The notes: generated by a model from the sequence alone, not told the origin. 64,000 nucleotides of DNA from Kluyvera genomosp. 1 (GCF_001266615.1 NZ_LGHZ01000021.1:93276-157275), one strand, 5' to 3'. Positions 1 to 9,163 are shown, counted from the stretch's first letter. Program-made: numbers and translations.

Positions 1-462
1 AGTGAAGCCCAGATTGCGCTGGTGTGTAGCCAGTGCATGGAGCGGTGTGCTTTGGGTCACACATGGCCGCCAGATCTTGCCGAGTTTGCTTCGTTGGTTT
101 CTTCCAGCGGCGCCAACCCATTCAATCTGACCTCTGACGCCGTTCTTACAGAGTACAGACTCTGGCGAAACGAATCATACCGTTATTCGGGAAGCGACAA
201 ATACCCGTGGAAACAGGATGTGCTCTATCACATCTGCATTGAAATGCGCAGAACCGGAGTGGAAAGAAGCCTGACAGAAGGAGAACTAAAAAAGCTGGCA
301 GATAAGTTACTGACGAAGTGGACGAAGCATCTGGCTAACGGCTTTTCAATCCCGCCGATACGCCGCCAGTTAGCTGCGCCAAGTCACCCTTCGGGGCCAA
401 CGCCAGCGCAAATTCTGATGGACGAGTACAAGCGTCGCAAAGCGGCAGGTTTAACCAAGTAA
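1..462 (+). CDS. Replication protein P-like, C-terminal part (cut by window edge)
   Basis: The reading frame is open from base 1, so the true start lies upstream of the window; a Met codon at 22 is internal. The visible C-terminal region, with a YPWK motif followed by a helical stretch and a proline-rich IPPIRRQL segment, resembles the end of lambda gpP. That protein recruits the host DnaB helicase to the phage origin. Its place just ahead of a PerC-like gene fits the early right operon of a lambdoid prophage. The N-terminal part cannot be seen, so a related helicase loader remains possible. Confidence 0.72.
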   Translation, partial: SEAQIALVCSQCMERCALGHTWPPDLAEFASLVSSSGANPFNLTSDAVLTEYRLWRNESYRYSGSDKYPWKQDVLYHICIEMRRTGVERSLTEGELKKLADKLLTKWTKHLANGFSIPPIRRQLAAPSHPSGPTPAQILMDEYKRRKAAGLTK

Positions 463-476
463 GCGAGTTTTGACCA

Positions 477-917
477 ATGACCAAAAAGACTAAAGACCGA
501 GTAACTCAGGCGCGGCTGGTGCTCGCAGTTGTGGACAGAACGCCGGAATGTGTTCTGCAGGATATTTGCGAAGCGCTGGATCTTACGTCAAGCCGCGCGG
601 GAAACCATCTGCGCCAGTTGTACTACGCGGGAAAGCTAGGCCGGATTAACAACGGTACTCAGTACGTTTACCGGGTGCGCGCCGGCGTTGAGATCCCCGA
701 TGTTGAATTGCCAGATATGGCGCCGCGCTGTGCACCAGAAAACCTGCTGGAAGTTCAGGAGGCGATGGCAAAGGCCAAAGCGCTTGAGAGCAAAGGGCTA
801 TGGCGGAGAGCTGCAACAGCTTACACTTTGATTATGGGGATGGCTAGAACATCAAATGAACTCTGGAGCATTGCCCGGTTGCGTACCCGATGCCTTAGGA
901 ATGTTCAAAGACATTAA
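477..917 (+). CDS. PerC-family transcriptional regulator with N-terminal winged helix
   Basis: This 146-residue protein starts 14 bases after the P-like gene, so the two are probably cotranscribed. Residues about 8-68 look like a winged helix-turn-helix (LQDICEALDLTSSRAGNHLRQL). Residues about 95-142 match the PerC type (AKALESKGLWRRAATAY, then an arginine/cysteine-rich end). PerC-like proteins in enteric phages and pathogenicity loci act as transcriptional activators, and prophage copies are often called PerC homologues. The DNA-binding role is inferred from the family. Its target is unknown; the autotransporter downstream is an attractive but untested candidate. Confidence 0.7.
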   Translation: MTKKTKDRVTQARLVLAVVDRTPECVLQDICEALDLTSSRAGNHLRQLYYAGKLGRINNGTQYVYRVRAGVEIPDVELPDMAPRCAPENLLEVQEAMAKAKALESKGLWRRAATAYTLIMGMARTSNELWSIARLRTRCLRNVQRH

Positions 918-1731
918 CTCCTTCTCAATACGACGAAGATAATTATGATTTAAATTCTGCTTCAAGTTTGCGCATATCTGGTATGTGAGGAGTTGTATAT
1001 TCTCACTTCACTGTGTAGTGGTTCGTCTGATTGAAGCAACGCAGAGGGCTACTGCACATTACTAATGAAGTGTTTAATTTATTATTCTCAACACAATAAG
1101 TGCTATTAATTCTTTTACCCTGATAGCAGCTATATATATTTTGATTTTTTGTTTGATAGATTTGAGTGATGATTGTAATGTAATTAATTATCTGTAATTG
1201 CGTTGCTGTTGTATTTATTTTGTTTATTATTTGTTTCAATTGTGGTGTTTTCGGTGTTTTTTAACATTAAGTTAGCAATAGTTTCTGCGCGGTATGGTTC
1301 ATTTGTATTACAAAATATTGGCTGGGGCTAATAGGACAATTACTAAACTATAAATTTAATTCTAGGGGGGAGAGGGGGAAGCTATTAGCAAAAATCCTTA
1401 CAATTAAGAGTGTTAAAAATTAAATAATTATTAGTGTGCTAATTACATTGTTGGCAACATAGGATAATTCCTACTAATGATTTGTAATATTTTGAAATAT
1501 ATATAGGCAGTGATCTGATTATCAGATAAGCCAAAAAAATTTAAAATTGATTTGTATCATGAATGATATTTTTTCTCACATATGCTGTAGATGCTAATCC
1601 GCATCCAGTTAGTATTCATATCGGATACGTAAAAAAACATAGGGGCAACGTCATTAGCAATGCTTAGCCTGCGAGGACTCGTGCTATAGGCTAGACTTGC
1701 TAATCGGGCACCACAATCAGGATTAAAATCA
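918..1731. other. AT-rich intergenic block upstream of autotransporter
   Basis: About 800 bases without a convincing gene, markedly richer in A and T than the flanking phage genes. One reverse-strand open frame (1003-1239) encodes a low-complexity Ile/Asn/Thr-rich peptide and is not credible. The block ends in a nested hairpin just before the autotransporter start. Its composition suggests acquired DNA, possibly silenced by H-NS (inference). Confidence 0.6.
1654..1703 (+). promoter_or_regulatory. Nested hairpin in the autotransporter leader
   Basis: An outer 7-bp stem TTAGCAA/TTGCTAA (1654-1660 with 1697-1703) encloses an inner 6-bp stem TAGCCT/AGGCTA (1665-1670 with 1688-1693). It lies 28 bases before the start codon and has no following T-run, so it is not a classical terminator. 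It may be an mRNA leader structure or an operator. Confidence 0.45.
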
Positions 1732-4700
1732 ATGAATCACGTCTATAATGTTGTCTGGAACCATTCTCTTTTGATATGGACCGTCGTATCCGAACTGGGT
1801 AAAGGGAAAACAAAATCCTCAACACCAAAAGCGAACTCAAAATCTACTAGAAATGCTTCTCTGGTTGCATCGGCATTACTTATCGTGAGCGGTAATGTGT
1901 ACGCATATGACGTTAATGGATACACTGATTTTAATTCTTCGACATCGATTTCTGATGGCTTACAGTGGAATGGTACTGCAACAGTCCAGGTCGATCAGGG
2001 GGCTAATGTTACTGTTTCCAATGCGTCAGGCAGCTCAACATTGGATATGAATCCTGCTGGCGGCGGAAATACCTCTTTATGGATTCATGGGGGGACCCTA
2101 ACCGCTAGTAATAATGGTAGCTTGCTCATGGGGACCAACAGCTTATTGCAGGTAGGTGGCGCCAAAGTTGGTGGGTTGACAAGCGAGCAATCTGGAGGTT
2201 TTGGGGGAACATTAACCGTTGGCGAGTTAAAAACCGCGACTGGAGCAACTGATGCCACAATCTGGATGTTTGGCTCCTCTTCCTCTACAGCTAAGTTAAA
2301 TGCAGACAGCATTGATTTGGAGGCTGATAAAAATGATCTCTTCATTGACCGGGCTAGCGACACAGAGCTAGGATCTGACATTAATGTCACCAATGATATG
2401 ACGATAATTAATAAGACCGGAGGCAGCTTCCTGTTAGCTGGTGGATCGAACATTAATGTTGGTGGAAACCTGTATCTTGATACAACGAATGGTTCATTTC
2501 TTGTTAGCAATGATAGTAGTACCAGGGGAATCAATGTCGGCGGTGATTTAACATTGATAAACAATGTTCAACTTTCTTCAGACATAAACTCAGTAAGTAC
2601 AGAGGCTGGGATATACTCTGCTGTTGTAAATGTCGATGGTGATATTAATTTAGTAGGCAAGAATGTTGGTAGTACTGGTCTACAGATCATTAATGGAACT
2701 GGCACTGGAATAACCAGTCTTGGTGACTTCAATATATCTTCAACAGTGAGTGGAAACACTACAGATGTGATTTTTGGTCACGCTGCAAAAGTGACAAGTT
2801 ACCAGGATATTACACTTAACAGTGTAGTTGGTGGTGCAACAAATCTTTACATCGGTGATTCTAAGTACGGAGCTCCTACCGATATTTCAGCGAAAAGCAT
2901 TGATATGACAGGGGGGGGTAATAATAAAGTTATATTTAACAATAATATAAACACTCCAGCTGGTACCGGCTATTTATTTGATGTCGCGATTAACGGTAAT
3001 GGATCTATTGAGCAGCAGTCTGGCCATACGACCCTAAGTGCGGCTTCCAACTTCAATGGGGGGACGGTCATCAGCGGCGGTTTGCTTTCCATTGCCAACA
3101 GTCAGGCTCTGGGTAGTGCCGGGGTCGCCATTAACACTGCAAATAATGATGATACAAAAGGGCTTGATATTGCCTACACAGATGGTGCGTCGTTCGGGAA
3201 TCAGTTATCAGGTTCGGGATATACGACAGTATCTGGGATTGCGCGTATTGTTGGCTCTAACCAGGCTTATGCGGGTAACTGGAATATCACCGGTACTGCG
3301 ATGACTGATAAGAACGTGTCTTCAACCCTCACTAATTTTGGTACCGGTGAAATCCAAATAGCTGATAGTGGTACCCTTATAGCAGAAACCGCGGGTGCGT
3401 TTGATTTCGTTAACCAGTTAGTCGGGAATGGCACTCTCATTGCTGACAATAACAATGCCGAGTTTAATTTTACCGCGGGTGCTGGCAATCAATTTGCTGG
3501 GGATGTTGTTTTAAAAAACAATACTTTCGATCTGGAAAACATCAATACCACAGCACTGACTAATGCTACTTTGCATGTCGGTACTGGAAATGCAACTACG
3601 GTAGGTATTGGGACCCAGAATATCGGGGGACTGGCCTTTAATGGCGGCAAACTCATTTTTGGCGATGTTAATCCGGGTGACACTACCAGTGATCGTTATA
3701 TCGAAACCAGCAAGGAACTTAATTTGACTGGTACCGGTCAAGTCCAGATCAATGATGGCGCACCTTTTGAAAACCTCCCTCAAACGCCGAATACTGCCTT
3801 ACCTTTGCTACAGCAAGATAGTGCCGGAGTCATGGTTAAATTGGCTGGGGCCAGTGGCACAGTAACTGGTGATGGCGGAAATCTTTCTTTCATCGATCAG
3901 AACGGCAATGTTATTTCCGAGAAGACATTCTCAAGCATTACTCAAAATGGCGAAACAGTTGCAATAGGAACCTATGACTATCGCCTTACTAGTGGTGATA
4001 ATGCTGATGGCCTCTATGTTAACTATGGATTAACTGAGGTTGAATTATTGGCGCAAGGTAGTAACGCTTTGACGCTGAATGCTGAAGGTAATACCGGAAA
4101 TGCTGCAGATTTAAGTGCGAAAGTCACCGGAACCGGCGATTTACGTATTGATTCCGATACTGCGGTTAGCTTGTCCAACAGTGATAACAGCTACAGTGGC
4201 CTGACTGATGTGGTCGCAGGTACACTGAAAATGGGTAATAACAACGTTCTGGGTAAGACCCGGTTACTGAATATTCGCAGCGGCAGTCAATTTGATATGA
4301 ACGGCTACGCTCAGACATTACAGAATATTCAGACAGAAGCTGGAAGTTTACTGGACTTTAACCAGGGTAGTTTGACTGTAAGCAATGGGACAATTGCTGG
4401 TGACATGACTGGCGCAGGTAACCTGACCGTTACTGGTGGCATCGTCACGGTTAGCGGCAGCGGCGCTGGAATGACTGCTAAAACAACGATTGCTTCCGAT
4501 GGCACAATCAATATGTTGTCTACCGATGCACTCGGTAGCGGTGATGTGGATAACCAGGGATTACTTGTGCTTGGGGAAAATGCCACAGGTACCACACCTA
4601 CCGGTTACCAAATCGGTTCTTTGAGCAATAGCGGCACGGTTATGATTGGTCATAATGATGATGCAGGTAATGCAGTTGCGGGGACTACACTGACCGTCAA

Positions 4701-6009
4701 CGGTAATTATGCTGGAGATAATGGGCACCTGCTATTTAATACTGTGTTAGGGAATGATAGCTCGGTCACCGACAAACTGGTGGTCACTGGTGATACGTCA
4801 GGCGATACTTCCGTTAGCGTAACAAATGCTGGAGGTACTGGTGACAGCACGTTGAACGGTATTGAACTTATTAGTGTTGGTGGCCAATCTGACGGTACCT
4901 TCACTCAGGCTGGTCGAATTGTTGCTGGTGCATATGACTATTCTTTGGTTCGTGGTACGGGCGATAATAGTAATAACTGGTATTTAACCAGCAGTCTGAC
5001 ACCGGTTGATCCACCGGATGAGCATGTGAATCGCCCGGAGGCAGGTAGTTATATTGCCAACATGGCAGCAGCTAATACCTTGTTCAACACTCGCCTACAT
5101 GACCGCTTGGGTGAAACACAGTACGTTGATGCCCTGACTGGTGAGAAGAAAGTCACCAGCCTATGGCTACGTCAGGTTGGTAACCATAATAGTTGGCGTG
5201 ATGGTAGTGGCCAGTTGAAAACACAGAGCAACAGCTATGTCGCGCAACTGGGAGGGGATGTTGCACAGTGGTCCACAGACGGTCTGAACAGAGGGCACAT
5301 TGGCCTGATGGCAGGTTACGGTAATAACCACAACACGACCCGTTCTTCAGTTACGGATTACAATTCAAAGGGCTCACTTAACGGTTACAGTGTTGGTACT
5401 TACGGCACCTGGTTTGCAAACGATGCGGATAAAGCTGGGTTGTATGTAGACAGTTGGTTGCAGTATAGCTGGTTTAACAACCAGGTTAATGGACAACAAC
5501 TTGCCAGCGAGAGTTACAAATCAAAAGGTCTAACGGCTTCTGTTGAGACGGGTTATACCATCAAGATGGGCGAATTTGCTGGTAGTCAAGGTTCGCTTAA
5601 TGAATGGTTTATCCAGCCACAAGCTCAGGCAATCTGGATGGGCGTGAAGGCGGATGATCATCGTGAAGAGAATGGTACACGTGTCAGCAGTGATGGAGAC
5701 GGTAACGTTCAGACCCGTCTTGGCATGCGGGCCTATCTGAAAAGCCACCATGCCATGGATGAAGGCAAAGGTCGTACTTTTGAGCCGTTCATAGAAGCGA
5801 ACTGGTTGCATAACACTCGTACTTATAGCACGACTATGGATGGTGATCGCATTTCCCAGGCCGGAGCTCGCAATATTGGTGAAGTTAAAGTGGGTGTTGA
5901 AGGGCAGGTTAACTCTCGCGTGAATCTATGGGGGAATATTGGTACTCAGGTTGGTGATAAAGGGTACAGTGATTCTAGCGCTATGGTGGGGATCAAATAT
6001 AACTTCTGA
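1732..6009 (+). CDS. Type V (AIDA/pertactin-like) autotransporter adhesin, prophage moron
   Basis: This 1425-residue protein begins with an extended signal peptide region (VYNVVWNHSLLIWTVVSELGKG) of the kind found in large autotransporters. A hydrophobic core and a likely cleavage after VYA, near residue 58, follow. Residues about 60-1090 are a Gly/Asn/Thr-rich passenger typical of a right-handed beta helix. Residues about 1100-1425 form the translocator: a linker helix region, then a 12-strand-type barrel ending in aromatic YNF. The passenger would be displayed on the cell surface, probably as an adhesin (inferred from family). An SD-like AGGA precedes the ATG at 1732. The gene has its own terminator and sits between early and lysis genes, so it is probably a lysogenic-conversion gene. 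Codons include a G8 run at 2911-2918. Confidence 0.9.
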   Translation: MNHVYNVVWNHSLLIWTVVSELGKGKTKSSTPKANSKSTRNASLVASALLIVSGNVYAYDVNGYTDFNSSTSISDGLQWNGTATVQVDQGANVTVSNASGSSTLDMNPAGGGNTSLWIHGGTLTASNNGSLLMGTNSLLQVGGAKVGGLTSEQSGGFGGTLTVGELKTATGATDATIWMFGSSSSTAKLNADSIDLEADKNDLFIDRASDTELGSDINVTNDMTIINKTGGSFLLAGGSNINVGGNLYLDTTNGSFLVSNDSSTRGINVGGDLTLINNVQLSSDINSVSTEAGIYSAVVNVDGDINLVGKNVGSTGLQIINGTGTGITSLGDFNISSTVSGNTTDVIFGHAAKVTSYQDITLNSVVGGATNLYIGDSKYGAPTDISAKSIDMTGGGNNKVIFNNNINTPAGTGYLFDVAINGNGSIEQQSGHTTLSAASNFNGGTVISGGLLSIANSQALGSAGVAINTANNDDTKGLDIAYTDGASFGNQLSGSGYTTVSGIARIVGSNQAYAGNWNITGTAMTDKNVSSTLTNFGTGEIQIADSGTLIAETAGAFDFVNQLVGNGTLIADNNNAEFNFTAGAGNQFAGDVVLKNNTFDLENINTTALTNATLHVGTGNATTVGIGTQNIGGLAFNGGKLIFGDVNPGDTTSDRYIETSKELNLTGTGQVQINDGAPFENLPQTPNTALPLLQQDSAGVMVKLAGASGTVTGDGGNLSFIDQNGNVISEKTFSSITQNGETVAIGTYDYRLTSGDNADGLYVNYGLTEVELLAQGSNALTLNAEGNTGNAADLSAKVTGTGDLRIDSDTAVSLSNSDNSYSGLTDVVAGTLKMGNNNVLGKTRLLNIRSGSQFDMNGYAQTLQNIQTEAGSLLDFNQGSLTVSNGTIAGDMTGAGNLTVTGGIVTVSGSGAGMTAKTTIASDGTINMLSTDALGSGDVDNQGLLVLGENATGTTPTGYQIGSLSNSGTVMIGHNDDAGNAVAGTTLTVNGNYAGDNGHLLFNTVLGNDSSVTDKLVVTGDTSGDTSVSVTNAGGTGDSTLNGIELISVGGQSDGTFTQAGRIVAGAYDYSLVRGTGDNSNNWYLTSSLTPVDPPDEHVNRPEAGSYIANMAAANTLFNTRLHDRLGETQYVDALTGEKKVTSLWLRQVGNHNSWRDGSGQLKTQSNSYVAQLGGDVAQWSTDGLNRGHIGLMAGYGNNHNTTRSSVTDYNSKGSLNGYSVGTYGTWFANDADKAGLYVDSWLQYSWFNNQVNGQQLASESYKSKGLTASVETGYTIKMGEFAGSQGSLNEWFIQPQAQAIWMGVKADDHREENGTRVSSDGDGNVQTRLGMRAYLKSHHAMDEGKGRTFEPFIEANWLHNTRTYSTTMDGDRISQAGARNIGEVKVGVEGQVNSRVNLWGNIGTQVGDKGYSDSSAMVGIKYNF
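2911..2918 (+). repeat. Poly-G(8) tract inside the autotransporter gene
   Basis: Eight consecutive G residues encode part of a Gly-Gly-Gly segment in the passenger. Runs of this length in surface-protein genes can slip during replication and switch the gene on and off; here the frame is intact (on). Confidence 0.7.
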
Positions 6010-6077
6010 TGCTATAGAGGTCGGGGATACACTCTGGTCTCTAACCTCCATAATCATTTCAATTTAGTTAATTATTC

Positions 6078-6100
6078 AAACCCGCTTCGGCGGGTTTTTT
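6078..6100 (+). terminator. Rho-independent terminator after the autotransporter
   Basis: CCCGC-TTCG-GCGGG stem with a UUCG tetraloop followed by six T residues, about 70 bases after the stop codon. Flanking A and T residues extend the stem. Confidence 0.88.
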
Positions 6101-6186
6101 ATTTCTTATACAAAACCCAATGGAAACATAGATGTATCATTGGCAAAAAATGCCTTCATGGGATTGATAAATTGCCTGCATGAGTA

Positions 6187-6206
6187 TACTGTACGTATAT
6201 ACAGTA
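6187..6206 (+). promoter_or_regulatory. LexA (SOS) box
   Basis: TACTGTACGTATATACAGTA has the CTGT-N8-ACAG core and the outer TA bases of the enterobacterial LexA consensus. It lies 68 bases before the 85-residue gene at 6275 and follows the autotransporter terminator, so it probably controls the genes to its right. Confidence 0.85.
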
Positions 6207-6274
6207 TTTGCGTGTTGGGGCTTTGATTCGTTTTATTATTTAGCGCTTAGACATGCCGTAGCTAGGGGGTTGTA

Positions 6275-6532
6275 GTGGATCTAAAACAGAACATGCCAGA
6301 TCAGGGCTATGTCGTAATTCGATGTGATGATGGCGTTATTGTCGCCAGGCTTCCATCATTTCCTGTCAGCGAGCGCGCGCTGATGTACCGCCGCGGGGAT
6401 GTGATTTCCTTCATGCCTTTGCAGCCAGACGAGATTGTTGGTACACCTTCGTTATTCGCACAAATGCTTGAAATGGCTAAGTCCCGACCTGGTTACCTGA
6501 TTCCCTCCGGTTCTGTTAAACTCCCTTCATAG
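6275..6532 (+). CDS. Small prophage protein of unknown function, probably SOS-regulated
   Basis: This 85-residue protein starts at GTG 6275, chosen because the SD-like AGGGGG at 6264-6269 is well spaced for it; the next in-frame Met is six codons later. The sequence is soluble, with no membrane segment and no motif I can name (core VVIRCDDGVIVARLPSFPV). The strong LexA box upstream suggests expression on DNA damage, together with prophage induction. I do not recognise the family. Confidence 0.65.
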   Translation: MDLKQNMPDQGYVVIRCDDGVIVARLPSFPVSERALMYRRGDVISFMPLQPDEIVGTPSLFAQMLEMAKSRPGYLIPSGSVKLPS

Positions 6533-6659
6533 GCCTGAACAACCTATACCTGCTGCGCCACGGAGACACCATGGCGCAAAACACACAAATCCCGATTTTT
6601 TCCCTGATGTGCAGCCACGTCAGCGGTTCTCTTTTGTCTTTTTTCTGCCGGGGTACGGT

Positions 6660-6860
6660 ATGAAAAGAGACTGGTTCTATCAGGACAACCTGACCGAAGA
6701 GCAGGCCGAAGAGCTAGTGGCCCGTTATCGTGCGAATAACATCACCGTAGAAAAAAGCCTCGATGTTGATCCCCGCTTTTGGGTTGTATCAGCATTCCTG
6801 CCTGTATCTGACCGCCACCAGCGGACGCAGCGCTCTATGTGCTCTCGGGGGTGGAAATGA
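6660..6860 (+). CDS. Small conserved lambdoid protein of unknown function
   Basis: A 66-residue protein starting at ATG 6660 (MKRDWFYQDN). A GTG at 6609 in the same frame would add 17 unlikely hydrophobic residues. Its TGA overlaps the ATG of the rusA gene at 6857 (ATGA), so translation of the two is probably coupled. Small acidic-basic proteins of this kind commonly precede rusA in Klebsiella, Salmonella and Enterobacter lambdoid phages. No functional motif is visible. Confidence 0.65.
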   Translation: MKRDWFYQDNLTEEQAEELVARYRANNITVEKSLDVDPRFWVVSAFLPVSDRHQRTQRSMCSRGWK

Positions 6861-7234
6861 ACGAGAAGGTTTACAACATCACCCCACTGGGAAAACCCCG
6901 AATGACCCGCGCCGATAAATGGAAAAAACGCCCGGAGGTTCTCCGGTACCGTGCTTTCTGTGACGAGGTGAGGCTGAACAAGGTCACGCTCCCGGAAAGC
7001 GGGTATCACGTTATCTTTGTGCTGCCGATGCCACCGAGCTGGAGTAAGAAGAAGCGAGCCTTAATGGACGGGAAACCCCACCAGCAAAAGCCTGATAAAG
7101 ACAATTTAGAAAAGGCGCTGCTGGATGCCCTTTTTGGCGAGGATAGCCATATCTGGGATGGGCGCGTGACCAAAATCTGGGGCGAAACCGGAAAGATGAT
7201 CATCCGGGAGGGGGAAACGTGCGAGCTCTCCTGA
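6857..7234 (+). CDS. rusA: RusA-family Holliday junction resolvase
   Basis: A 125-residue protein beginning MNEKVYNITPLGKPRMTRADKW, the typical RusA opening. RusA is a dimeric endonuclease that resolves Holliday junctions with Mg2+. The conserved acidic patch is visible: KPDKDNLEKALLDALFG contains the two Asp residues of the PD..N..K motif, followed by DSHIWDGRVTKIWGE. An upstream GTG at 6839 is possible, but the ATG is coupled to the preceding stop. Resolvases in this slot process recombination and replication intermediates of the phage. Confidence 0.92.
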   Translation: MNEKVYNITPLGKPRMTRADKWKKRPEVLRYRAFCDEVRLNKVTLPESGYHVIFVLPMPPSWSKKKRALMDGKPHQQKPDKDNLEKALLDALFGEDSHIWDGRVTKIWGETGKMIIREGETCELS

Positions 7235-8268
7235 TGCCAGAGATTGCCCGTCATATGGGTATTGTTCTGCTGAAGCCAGGCAAGGAGCTGATGGGCTTAT
7301 TCAGCGGCGGACGTATTCTGATTGAGCGGCAACCGGACTTCATGAAAGATTTGCCGTCGGGCAGAATAGCGGACGCCCGGCAGCTGCTGGCGGAAGATCC
7401 GACACTAACGCCATTCTTTCTGGATGCGCGTGTTGTTCGGGCTGCTGGTGGCGTTACGGCGCTGGAGGACTGGCTGGGCCGTAATGTTTCAAAATGCCAG
7501 TGGCCGCACAGCAACTACCATCACCGTGAGCTGGTGATGTTCAGGCATGAGCCGGGTTCAATTGTCGCGTGCTGGCATTGTGACAACGAGATACGCAACC
7601 AGAGCGACAACGTTCTGGATGATCTGATCGCCCGAAACCTCGCTGATTGGGTGATTGAATGTGTTCGTATCAAAACCGGCTGCGCTGCGGACAGAATGCT
7701 TTCGCTGGCTGAGTTGTGCTGGTGGGCCGTATCAGAGGGGATAGGGGATGCCATAACCGAAAATATGGCGAGCCGTTCCCTTGGTCTGAAAGATGATCCT
7801 TTCCAGTCGGTCTACAAAGAAAGCGAGATTGTTCCGTCATACCCGGCATCGGACATACTCGCCGAACGGATTAGCCTTGTTCCTGCCCGTCAGGCAGCTG
7901 CTGAACCACAACCGGAACCAAAAGCAGTAAAACCCGTTGTTCAGGTTCAGGTAGACCCAGAAGCCCCCGCCACATTATTCGCCCGGCCTAAGCGTATTCG
8001 CTGGATATCCCCGCGCTTTATTGAATGGGTTAAAACCCAGCCGTGCGCGTGCTGTGGACAGCCGGCAGATGATGCCCACCATCTTATCGGATGGGGACAG
8101 GGCGGGATGGCAACCAAAGCCCACGACATTTTCACCATACCGCTATGCCGGGTTCATCACCGCCGGTTACATGACAATCCCACCGCATTCGAGCGCGAGT
8201 ATGCGCCGCAGCCAGTATTAATCATTCAATTGCTGGACCGGGCCTATGCGCTCGGCGTTCTGGCGTAA
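7219..8268 (+). CDS. DUF968 protein with C-terminal HNH-like zinc/nuclease motif
   Basis: A 349-residue protein that overlaps the end of rusA. GTG 7219 is preferred because GGGAGGGGG sits just upstream; ATG 7234 is an alternative. The C-terminal part (about 265-325) has CACCG, then HHLIGWGQGG, then CRVHHRRLH, the Cys/His pattern of DUF968, which resembles HNH nucleases. A Pro/Glu/Val-rich linker at about 220-255 separates it from the N-terminal domain. DUF968 genes are standard between rusA and the late regulator in lambdoid phages. Nuclease activity is inferred, not shown. Confidence 0.85.
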   Translation: MRALLMPEIARHMGIVLLKPGKELMGLFSGGRILIERQPDFMKDLPSGRIADARQLLAEDPTLTPFFLDARVVRAAGGVTALEDWLGRNVSKCQWPHSNYHHRELVMFRHEPGSIVACWHCDNEIRNQSDNVLDDLIARNLADWVIECVRIKTGCAADRMLSLAELCWWAVSEGIGDAITENMASRSLGLKDDPFQSVYKESEIVPSYPASDILAERISLVPARQAAAEPQPEPKAVKPVVQVQVDPEAPATLFARPKRIRWISPRFIEWVKTQPCACCGQPADDAHHLIGWGQGGMATKAHDIFTIPLCRVHHRRLHDNPTAFEREYAPQPVLIIQLLDRAYALGVLA

Positions 8269-8280
8269 AGGAGAATCATC

Positions 8281-8880
8281 ATGACACCACGTCAACGCCG
8301 TCTGCACCAACAAGGGCTCGTCACTGTCGCCACCGCGCCCCGCAAAAGCTGGTTAGGCCGTTTTACCCCGCTCACCAATATTCAGGGGGGGTGGATTAAA
8401 TCACTTCTATCAACCTGGGGAGAGGGCGTTAGAGGAGGAGCTGCCCCACGTATGCCGCGTGAACATTCCTGCTGGAACGTAATCAGAAGAGGGCGATGGT
8501 CAGATAAAGCTCTGGAACGATTCACCGTTGCGCTTGAGCAGGCTAGAAACGAGGGATTCAAAGGGGAGCAGGCCTTAAAGAGAGCACACTGTATCATCTG
8601 GCCGCAAACCCCAAGCAGCGTCATTGATGAGGCGATAACCAATGACGACGTGGATTTTATTGAAGAGTCTGTACTGTCGGCTTTTGATATCAGCGATCCC
8701 GTCTACATTGTCGGCCTGCAGTATTACACCACGCGAAGAAAAATTGCTGATATCAGTAGAGAGCTGCAGGCGATTGCCCCATGGCTGACTGATGGAGAGG
8801 CGCGGAAGCGCGTTCGCTGGTGCCTTGAGATTTTCCGGGCAAAGGTATTCCTCTCATCCCGTAAGCTGATGGAAGAGTGA
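8281..8880 (+). CDS. DUF1133 protein in the position of late antiterminator Q
   Basis: A 199-residue protein starting 12 bases after the DUF968 gene, with GGAG just before the ATG. The sequence (KALERFTVALEQARNEGFKG, later YIVGLQYYTTRRKIADIS) is of the DUF1133 type. In enteric phages that lack a recognisable Q gene, DUF1133 sits where Q would be, directly upstream of the late leader and lysis genes. Here it is followed by a 390-base leader with several terminators, which fits an antitermination role. That role is inferred from position. Confidence 0.78.
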   Translation: MTPRQRRLHQQGLVTVATAPRKSWLGRFTPLTNIQGGWIKSLLSTWGEGVRGGAAPRMPREHSCWNVIRRGRWSDKALERFTVALEQARNEGFKGEQALKRAHCIIWPQTPSSVIDEAITNDDVDFIEESVLSAFDISDPVYIVGLQYYTTRRKIADISRELQAIAPWLTDGEARKRVRWCLEIFRAKVFLSSRKLMEE

Positions 8881-9011
8881 TTAATTTTAGCTATTTGTGC
8901 TCTTTTTTTATTTTGTTATTGAAAGCTGGCCAGAAAATCAGATAATCCATTCATGCTTGGCAGAGCTGCGCCACGATGGCAGCGACGTTAAGCGACAATT
9001 TGAATATAGCG

Positions 9012-9038
9012 AAAGCCCCGCCAGTCGGGGCTTTTGTT
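9012..9038 (+). terminator. Late-leader terminator (tR'-like)
   Basis: AAAGCCCCG and CGGGGCTTTT form a 9-bp stem with a 5-base loop (CCAGT), followed by a T-rich stretch. Strong intrinsic terminator directly after the Q-position gene. Confidence 0.85.
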
Positions 9039-9050
9039 TTGCGGCGATAC

Positions 9051-9092
9051 GACAGGGGTATTCGCGGGATGCATTGCATCAGTACCCCTGTC
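9051..9092. repeat. Nested inverted repeat in the late leader
   Basis: A 10-bp outer stem GACAGGGGTA/TACCCCTGTC (9051-9060 with 9083-9092) encloses an inner GATGCATTGCATC palindrome (9068-9080). There is no T-run, so it is either an RNA structure or a protein-binding site. Confidence 0.65.
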
Positions 9093-9137
9093 ACATCGCC
9101 GTTTCTCGCACTATCCAACAACATTTTCACTTCATAT

Positions 9138-9163
9138 AAAGGCTGCCATCTGGTGGCCTTTTT
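9138..9163 (+). terminator. Second late-leader terminator-like hairpin
   Basis: AAAGGC/GCCTTT closing stem with an imperfect inner stem, followed by T residues. It lies 112 bases before the holin start. Confidence 0.55.

Noticed and set aside
1003..1239. Reverse-strand open frame of 78 codons
   Set aside because: Low-complexity Ile/Asn/Thr-rich peptide from AT-rich DNA, no SD, no recognisable pattern.
2085..2564. Reverse-strand open frame of 159 codons inside the autotransporter
   Set aside because: Shadow of the repetitive adhesin gene on the other strand; Pro/Leu/Val-rich and without start signals.
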